Source of the DNA: Pseudoduganella buxea | GTDB taxonomy: Bacteria; Pseudomonadota; Gammaproteobacteria; Burkholderiales; Burkholderiaceae_D | Length of the DNA: 39,334 nucleotides | Reading direction: 5' to 3' | Assembly: GCF_009720835.1 (NCBI RefSeq) | Contig: NZ_WNKZ01000061.1 | Coordinates: forward strand, 1-39,334 | Shown: piece by piece, positions 34,810-39,334 of the stretch | How positions within the stretch are numbered: the stretch's first letter is position 1 | How the letters are laid out: each line of letters begins with the position of its first letter | Translations under genes and position numbers: made by a program | The notes under the pieces: generated by a model | What the model was told of the DNA's origin: nothing | Seen by the model: the letters and a program-made list of their open reading frames with translations, nothing else | Databases searched by the model: none

Positions 34810-35254
34810 TATTGCTGCGCCCTTGCGTGCCATTGCTGTTGCTGTCCGTGCGACTGTCGGCCTTGCCCGAGCCGTGACCCGACGTACCGGCGCCATCATG
34901 GCCGGCACGCCGCGCCGTATCGCCTGGTACCGCCTGCGCCGGCTGGGAGCTGCCCGTCGCGCCGGCCGCGCCGGATTCGCCGCTGGCGCCGCCGTTCTTC
35001 GCATTGGCATTGCCCGACACATTGCCAGAACGGGGAATCGTGTTCTGCTGTCCCGTCTTGCGCTCCTTGCGGGCCTCGCCGTTATCCGGCATCGTGGCGG
35101 CGCTGGTACTGTTGGCCTGGGTCGGTTGCAATCCGACGCTGCCCGGCTTGTTCTTGATGGACTCCATTGCCGTCTGCGCATGTCCTGCGCCGGCGATGAT
35201 GGTGATCAGGAACGCTGCCGTGGCGGAAGCTGCGGTATAGGGTGAAACGCGCAT
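34799..35254 (-). CDS. Low-complexity secreted protein, function unknown
   Basis: 151 aa. Residues 1-26 are a Sec signal peptide (TAAFLITIIAGAGHA-QT). The mature part is rich in Gly, Ser, Asn, Thr, Ala and charged residues, with no Cys and no recognisable fold; it is probably disordered. AAGGAG is well placed before the ATG, the best evidence that the gene is real. The gene ends inside a 12-bp tandem repeat, so its C-terminus may vary between strains. The CYTH gene upstream ends at its own terminator, so this gene has a separate promoter in the 150-bp gap. Confidence 0.6.
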   Translation of the reverse strand: MRVSPYTAASATAAFLITIIAGAGHAQTAMESIKNKPGSVGLQPTQANSTSAATMPDNGEARKERKTGQQNTIPRSGNVSGNANAKNGGASGESGAAGATGSSQPAQAVPGDTARRAGHDGAGTSGHGSGKADSRTDSNSNGTQGRSNMTH

Positions 35255-35374
35255 GGTGGTCTCCTTTTTTTATCGGCCGTGAAGACAGGTTACCGAGGCC
35301 ACAGCGAGTATTGCATCGGCGTACCGGTCTTCGCCAAGTGGGACGTGTCCTACGGGCATTGACAATAACGTAAG

Positions 35375-35397
35375 AAAAAGCCCGCACGTGGCGGGCT
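35375..35397 (-). terminator. Intrinsic terminator of the CYTH / M14 operon
   Basis: On the minus strand AGCCCGC, a 5-nt loop and GCGGGCT are followed by TTTTTC. It starts 8 nt after the CYTH stop. Confidence 0.85.
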
Positions 35398-35405
35398 CTG
35401 CGCAA

Positions 35406-35870
35406 TCACCAGCTTGAAAACGGATGCCGGATCAGGTTCGAGTTCAGGTAGCGCGCATCGTCGGTGACTTCCACGCCGACCCATTCCGGCTTTTCGAAGG
35501 CCTGACGCTCCGACGGCAGCTCGATTTCCGCCACCACCAGCCCCGCGTTCACGCCGAGGAACTCGTCGACTTCCCACGTGAAGCCGGCATGGTCGATGCG
35601 GCGCCGGTATTTTTCGATGATGGGCTGCTCGCACAGGCGGTCCAGGAACTCCTGGGCATCGTCCAGCGGCAGCGGATACTCCCACTCGCCCCGCGTGACG
35701 CCGACGGCTTTCGACTTGATCGTCATGAATGCCTCGTCGCCGTAGATGCGCACCCGCACCACCCGCTCGGGATGCGAGGACAGGTAGCCCTGGCGGATCA
35801 GCACGGGCTGGCCCTGCTGGCGCCAGCCGTCGGTCGCGGGGAGGAACTTGCGTTCGATCTCGACGCCCAT
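35406..35870 (-). CDS. CYTH-domain protein (triphosphate-tunnel family)
   Basis: 154 aa. The signature EIERKFL is at 4-10, followed by RQGYLSS, RVRIYGDEAFMTIKSK and an acidic C-terminal half with WEVDEFLGVNAGLVVAEIELP, the alternating charged strands of the triphosphate tunnel. Small bacterial CYTH proteins commonly hydrolyse inorganic triphosphate or related compounds with Mg/Mn; the substrate here is not proven. The length is typical. The ATG is 1 nt after the M14 stop (TGA-G-ATG), with GAAGGA upstream, so the pair is translationally coupled. Confidence 0.85.
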   Translation of the reverse strand: MGVEIERKFLPATDGWRQQGQPVLIRQGYLSSHPERVVRVRIYGDEAFMTIKSKAVGVTRGEWEYPLPLDDAQEFLDRLCEQPIIEKYRRRIDHAGFTWEVDEFLGVNAGLVVAEIELPSERQAFEKPEWVGVEVTDDARYLNSNLIRHPFSSW

Positions 35871-35871
35871 C

Positions 35872-36996
35872 TCAGTCCTTCAGCGACAGCAGGATCGGCT
35901 GCAGGATGGCCGCGCCAAGGGCGGCGCTGCGCGCGCCGTTCCAGCCCACGTGGGGCACGGGCAGGTCGGCGTTGTCCTTGAACGGCATCTCCAGGGTCAG
36001 CGACAGGCAGCCGAAATGGTGGCCGACGTACTTCGACGCCAGGGTCAGCATGTCTTCGCGGTACTTGCTGGCGGCATAGCCCACCTTGTCCTGGAAGTCC
36101 GGGCTGGCATCCTTGTAGCGGTCGATGAAGGCCTGCTGCTGCGCGCGCTGCTCGGGCGTGAAGTTTTCCAGCATCTCGTTGCCGGCCACGAAGTTGTACG
36201 GCAGCGCCTCGTCGCCATGGATGTCGAAGAACATGTCCACGCCCGTCGCGTGCAGCTTCTCCTTCACGCACAGCACCTCGGGCGAGCGCTCCAGGCTCGG
36301 TGTCATCCACTCGCGATTGAGGTTGGCGCCGGCCGCGTTGGTGCGCAGGTTGCCCCGCACGGAGCCGTCAGGGTTCATGTTCGGCACGATGTAGAACACG
36401 CAGCGTTGCAGCAGCTTGCGGGCGATCGGGTTGGCGTCGTCCAGCAGCGCGTCGATCAGGCCTTCGATGAACCATTCGGCCATCGATTCGCCCGGGTGCT
36501 GGCGCGCGATGAACCAGATCTTCTTTTCGGCCTGGGGATTGCCGACGACGACCAGGTTCATGTCGCGGCCATCGACGGTGGAGCCCAGGTCGTGCACGCG
36601 GGCGATGGGGTTCTCCGCCACTTCGCCCAGGAGGCGCAGGTGGCGTTCCCACGAATACGGCTCGAAGTAGGCGTAGTACACGCTGTCCAGGTCCGGCGTG
36701 TGGCGGATCGTCATGACCTGGCCGTCGAAGGACGTCGGCACGCGGAACCAGTTTTCGCCGTCATAGCTGGCCACTGCGTTGTAGTCCTCGAAACCCTTGG
36801 CATACGTGGCCTGGCCGGCATTGGTGAAGCGCAGTGCCAGGGCCTGGCCGCGCGCGCCCTGCACGCGGAAGTGGAACCACTGGTGGATGTCAGCGTGCGA
36901 GTCGCTGCGCAGTTTCAGTTCGATATTGGCCGGGTCGGCGAGGCTTACCACCTCGATGGCGCCGGAGTCGAAATTCTGGCTGATCTTGATTGTCAT
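35872..36996 (-). CDS. M14-family zinc carboxypeptidase, cytosolic carboxypeptidase type
   Basis: 374 aa. An N-terminal beta domain (about 1-125, ending YYAYFEPYSWERH) precedes the catalytic domain, the arrangement of cytosolic carboxypeptidase (CCP)-like M14 enzymes, including the bacterial group. Zinc ligands are His167 and Glu170 in RQHPGESM and His260 in DIHGDEALPY; Glu336 in LTLEMPF is the catalytic base, and NMNPDG and NLNRE are the substrate-side blocks. There is no signal peptide, so it acts in the cytoplasm. CCPs remove C-terminal or side-chain acidic residues; the bacterial substrate is unknown. The ribosome site is weak. It is the first gene of a two-gene operon with the CYTH gene. 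Confidence 0.9.
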   Translation of the reverse strand: MTIKISQNFDSGAIEVVSLADPANIELKLRSDSHADIHQWFHFRVQGARGQALALRFTNAGQATYAKGFEDYNAVASYDGENWFRVPTSFDGQVMTIRHTPDLDSVYYAYFEPYSWERHLRLLGEVAENPIARVHDLGSTVDGRDMNLVVVGNPQAEKKIWFIARQHPGESMAEWFIEGLIDALLDDANPIARKLLQRCVFYIVPNMNPDGSVRGNLRTNAAGANLNREWMTPSLERSPEVLCVKEKLHATGVDMFFDIHGDEALPYNFVAGNEMLENFTPEQRAQQQAFIDRYKDASPDFQDKVGYAASKYREDMLTLASKYVGHHFGCLSLTLEMPFKDNADLPVPHVGWNGARSAALGAAILQPILLSLKD

Positions 36997-37055
36997 TGTT
37001 CGGTCGTCTCATGAAAACGGATGGCGCTATTGTCCTCGCTTTGCGGGGTTAACGC

Positions 37056-37084
37056 AAAAACGGCAAGCCACGCGGCTTGCCGTT
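37056..37084 (-). terminator. Intrinsic terminator of katA
   Basis: On the minus strand an 11-bp stem AACGGCAAGCC / GGCTTGCCGTT with a 4-nt loop runs into TTTTT. It starts 23 nt after the katA stop. Confidence 0.9.
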
Positions 37085-37107
37085 CCCGTGCTGGCGGCAG
37101 GCGCCGC

Positions 37108-38568
37108 TCAGTCGATATTGCGGCCCCGTGCCTTCAACGCAGCGCGCACGCCGGCGCCATAGGCGGGATCGGCCCCGTCGAAGTGCGCCAGCTGGCGCAG
37201 CACGATCTCGTCGGGCACCTGCGACAGCGGGCCGGCCAGGTTGTCGAACAGGTTCTGCTGCTCGTCGGCGGCCAACAGGCGGAACAGGTTGCCGGCCTGG
37301 GTGTAGTTGTCTTCCACCCCGCGCGCATCGTAGCGGGCCGCCGGACCGTTCAGGGCCAGCGCCGGTTCGCCATGACCGAGGCCTTGCGGGTTGGTGCCGG
37401 CCGCTTCCACCGTCGCGTAATTCTGCTCGGCGCCGCCGTTGGCCAGCGCCATCGCACCGTCGCGCTGCTGGTTGTGGAACGGGCAGCGTGGCGCGTTCAC
37501 CGGCAGGTGCTGGTGGTTGGTGCCGACGCGGTAAAGCTGGGCGTCGTGGTAGGCGAACAGGCGCGCCTGCAGCATCTTGTCCGGCGAGTAGCCCATGCCC
37601 GGCACGACGTTGGCCGGCGACAGCGCGGCCTGCTCCACTTCCGCATGGTAGTTCAGCGGATTGCGGTTCAGTTCCAGCACGCCCACCTGCTGCATCGGGA
37701 AATCGCCGTGCGGCCATACCTTCGTCAGGTCGAACGGGTTCCAGCCCGTGCGCGCTTCCCACTCGGCCAGTTGCTGCTCCGTGGCCGTCTGCACGAACAC
37801 GGTCCAGCGGGGGAAGTCGCCGGCGGCGATCGCGTTGAACAGGTCGCGCTGGGCGTAATCCGGATCGGTGCCCGCCAGGCGCACGGCCTCGGGCGCCGTC
37901 AGGTTCCTGATGCCTTGCTGCGTCTTGAAGTGCCATTTCACGTAGACACGCTCGCCGGCATCGTTGATCAGGCTGAAGGTGTGGCTGCCGAAACCGTCCA
38001 TGTGGCGGTAGCCGTCGGGCGTGCCGCGGCTCGAGAACAGGGTCGTCACCTGGTGCAGCGACTCGGGCGCGCGGCTCCAGAAGTCGAACATGGCGGTGGG
38101 CGACTTCAGGTTCGACTGGGCCAGGCGCTTCTGGGTATGGATAAAGTCGGGGAACTTGATGCCGTCCTTGATGAAGAACACGGGGGTGTTATTGCCGACC
38201 AGGTCCCAGTTGCCTTCTTCCGTGTAGAAACGCACGGCGAAACCGCGCGGATCGCGTTCCGTGTCGGCGCTGCCCTTTTCACCGCCGACGGTGGAAAAGC
38301 GCAGGAAGGTTTCCGTTTCCTTGCCGATGGCCGAGAACAGCTTGGCCTTCGTATAGCGGCTGATGTCATGCGTGACGGTGAACTTGCCGTAGGCGCCGGA
38401 ACCCTTGGCGTGGACCACGCGCTCCGGAATGCGCTCGCGGTTGAAGTGCTGCAGTTTCTCGATCAGGTGGAAGTCCTGCAGCAGCAGGGGCCCACGGGAG
38501 CCGGCGCTGGCGGAATTCTGGTTGTCGGCGACGGGTATGCCGGACGCGGTCGTGATCTGCTGGCTCAT
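37108..38568 (-). CDS. katA: Monofunctional heme catalase (small-subunit type)
   Basis: 486 aa, splits hydrogen peroxide in the cytoplasm. The distal His53 lies in RIPERVVHAKGSGAYG. NWDLVGNNTPVFFIKD holds the distal Asn region, HMDGFGSHTFSLIN is the conserved core, and RLFAYHDAQLYRVG contains the proximal heme Tyr. The length and lack of a C-terminal flavodoxin-like domain fit the small-subunit (clade 3-type) group. There is no signal peptide. GAGGAG is 8 nt before the ATG. It is monocistronic, with a consensus-like promoter and a nested palindrome upstream that suggests induction by a LysR-type regulator such as OxyR. Confidence 0.95.
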   Translation of the reverse strand: MSQQITTASGIPVADNQNSASAGSRGPLLLQDFHLIEKLQHFNRERIPERVVHAKGSGAYGKFTVTHDISRYTKAKLFSAIGKETETFLRFSTVGGEKGSADTERDPRGFAVRFYTEEGNWDLVGNNTPVFFIKDGIKFPDFIHTQKRLAQSNLKSPTAMFDFWSRAPESLHQVTTLFSSRGTPDGYRHMDGFGSHTFSLINDAGERVYVKWHFKTQQGIRNLTAPEAVRLAGTDPDYAQRDLFNAIAAGDFPRWTVFVQTATEQQLAEWEARTGWNPFDLTKVWPHGDFPMQQVGVLELNRNPLNYHAEVEQAALSPANVVPGMGYSPDKMLQARLFAYHDAQLYRVGTNHQHLPVNAPRCPFHNQQRDGAMALANGGAEQNYATVEAAGTNPQGLGHGEPALALNGPAARYDARGVEDNYTQAGNLFRLLAADEQQNLFDNLAGPLSQVPDEIVLRQLAHFDGADPAYGAGVRAALKARGRNID

Positions 38569-38613
38569 GGGCTTGCTCCTCTGTGGTGTTGGACTCGTGT
38601 TTAACGTGGAGCA

Positions 38614-38641
38614 ATTCTACGACCCCACCACGCATTGGCAA
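38614..38641 (-). promoter_or_regulatory. katA promoter
   Basis: On the minus strand TTGCCA (38641-38636, 5/6), 16 nt, TAGAAT (38619-38614, 5/6). Transcription would begin near 38607, leaving a leader of about 39 nt. Confidence 0.65.
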
Positions 38642-38680
38642 AGCTAATTGGTTCAATCAGACCAATAGCTATTACCAATG
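38633..38680. promoter_or_regulatory. Nested four-half-site operator upstream of katA
   Basis: CATTGG (38633-38638), ATTGGT (38647-38652), ACCAAT (38661-38666) and CCAATG (38675-38680) share one centre at 38656.5 and are spaced evenly 14 bp apart. The inner arms extend to AGCTAATTGGT / ACCAATAGCT. The first half-site overlaps the katA -35. This layout suits a tetrameric LysR-type activator such as OxyR, though OxyR half-sites are usually spaced by 10-11 bp. Confidence 0.6.
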
Positions 38681-38693
38681 GAAGAGCTGCCCT

Positions 38694-39334
38694 TCATACC
38701 AGCCACAGACCCGCCGTGGCAAATTGTGCATCGCGCACCGCATCCTGCGCGATCCACGTGCCCACCAGCTCGGCGCGGCTGTGCTGGCCCAGATAGTCCT
38801 CCCAGGCCGCGCTGCCGCCGGCGGCCGTGGCGGCCAGGCCGGAATTTTCATACAGCGCCGCGACAAAGGCAGCATCGCTCAAGGCGCCGTAGCGGGCCTG
38901 GAACTCGGCCGAGCCGGCAAAAGCGGCCGCCAGTTGCCCCACCGCCGCGTGCTGGCCGGCCCACCACGCGACGCCGCCGATGTCGCCGGCCCTGTCCAGC
39001 ACGGCCTGGTACAGCAGGCCCACGTTCGCCAGGGTGGCGGCATCGAGCGCCGTGAACCCCAGGTCCACCGTTTTGTCGGAGAATTCGGCGGCCTCGATGC
39101 CGACGATGCGGTCCGTGTCGCCGCCGCTCGTCACCAGCACGTGGCCGGCCGCGTCCAGCATCAGCCGCATGGCCGAAGCGGGGCCCTCGTAGACGACGGT
39201 ATCGAAACCGTCGCCGCCGCTCACCGTGTCGTTGCCCGCGCCGCCGGCCAGGCGGTCGTCGCCGCTGCCGGCGAACCAGCCGCCCGCGTCCGTGACATCG
39301 CCGGTGGCGACGACGACGGGCCCCGCGTGGCGGG
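38694..39334 (-). CDS. RTX-type / DUF4214 protein, C-terminal part
   Basis: The N-terminus lies beyond the right edge; 213 codons are visible. The visible start has the calcium-binding nonapeptide pattern GSGDDRLAGGAGNDTVSGGDGFDTVVY, then a beta-rich segment (VTSGGDTDRIVGIEAAEFSDKTVDL), then LYQAVLDRAGDIGGVAWWAGQ and AAFAGSAEFQARYG, the DUF4214 repeat-like helical module often at the C-terminus of large secreted RTX proteins and S-layer-like adhesins. It is likely exported by a type I system, which is not in the window. The C-terminus GLWLV has the short hydrophobic end seen in such exported proteins. The gene stops 13 nt from the katA operator. Confidence 0.8.
   Translation of the reverse strand, partial: RHAGPVVVATGDVTDAGGWFAGSGDDRLAGGAGNDTVSGGDGFDTVVYEGPASAMRLMLDAAGHVLVTSGGDTDRIVGIEAAEFSDKTVDLGFTALDAATLANVGLLYQAVLDRAGDIGGVAWWAGQHAAVGQLAAAFAGSAEFQARYGALSDAAFVAALYENSGLAATAAGGSAAWEDYLGQHSRAELVGTWIAQDAVRDAQFATAGLWLV

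Noticed and set aside
38633..38680. Mobile-element end or attachment site at the katA upstream repeats
   Set aside because: The half-sites are centred on the katA promoter and no transposase or integrase is near; an operator explains them better.

Overview
The window is high-GC bacterial chromosome with dense, mostly non-overlapping genes. Gene content and order (odhA-odhB-lpdA with zapE, sdhCDAB-sdhE-gltA, a GntR regulator divergent from mdh, an acnA-type aconitase, a DUF2863 protein) suggest a betaproteobacterium of the Burkholderiales, most likely Oxalobacteraceae of the Massilia/Duganella type. That placement is inference from gene families and order; no rRNA or tRNA is visible to confirm it.

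Left edge (1-1765, minus strand): a two-gene unit of a TIR-domain protein followed by a P-loop ATPase with the variant Walker A KGGAGRT, which runs off the edge. It has its own candidate promoter and is the best candidate for a poorly described, defence-like system. Next come a YoaA/DinG-type helicase with a small YdcH-like protein (1986-4244, minus), a divergent PP2C phosphatase (4445-5224, plus), and a secreted coiled-coil protein with zapE (5269-7084, minus).

7155-13251 (minus) is the 2-oxoglutarate dehydrogenase operon: odhA, odhB, a SHOCT-PspC membrane protein inserted in the operon, and lpdA. A signalling region follows (13579-20945): an orphan BlaI-family repressor with a likely self-operator, a PAS-PAS-GGDEF-EAL protein whose EAL domain looks degenerate, an unrecognised small protein, a MEDS-PAS hybrid histidine kinase and a chemotaxis receptor.

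21333-33175 holds most of the rest of the TCA cycle. sdhC-sdhD-sdhA-sdhB-sdhE-gltA and a HutC-type GntR regulator lie on the minus strand. mdh, a CitE-like lyase, a secreted MliC-like protein and acnA lie on the plus strand. A perfect 20-bp palindrome sits between gntR and mdh next to a consensus-like mdh promoter, so the regulator may control its own gene and mdh.

The right part contains a DUF2863 protein, a low-complexity secreted protein, a coupled CYTH / M14 carboxypeptidase pair, a clade-3-type catalase with an elaborate nested-palindrome operator, and the C-terminal part of an RTX/DUF4214 protein cut by the right edge. Well-formed intrinsic terminators mark several unit ends (after the coiled-coil gene, lpdA, gltA, acnA, the DUF2863 gene, the CYTH gene and katA). 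No CRISPR array, insertion sequence, prophage gene or tRNA was seen.
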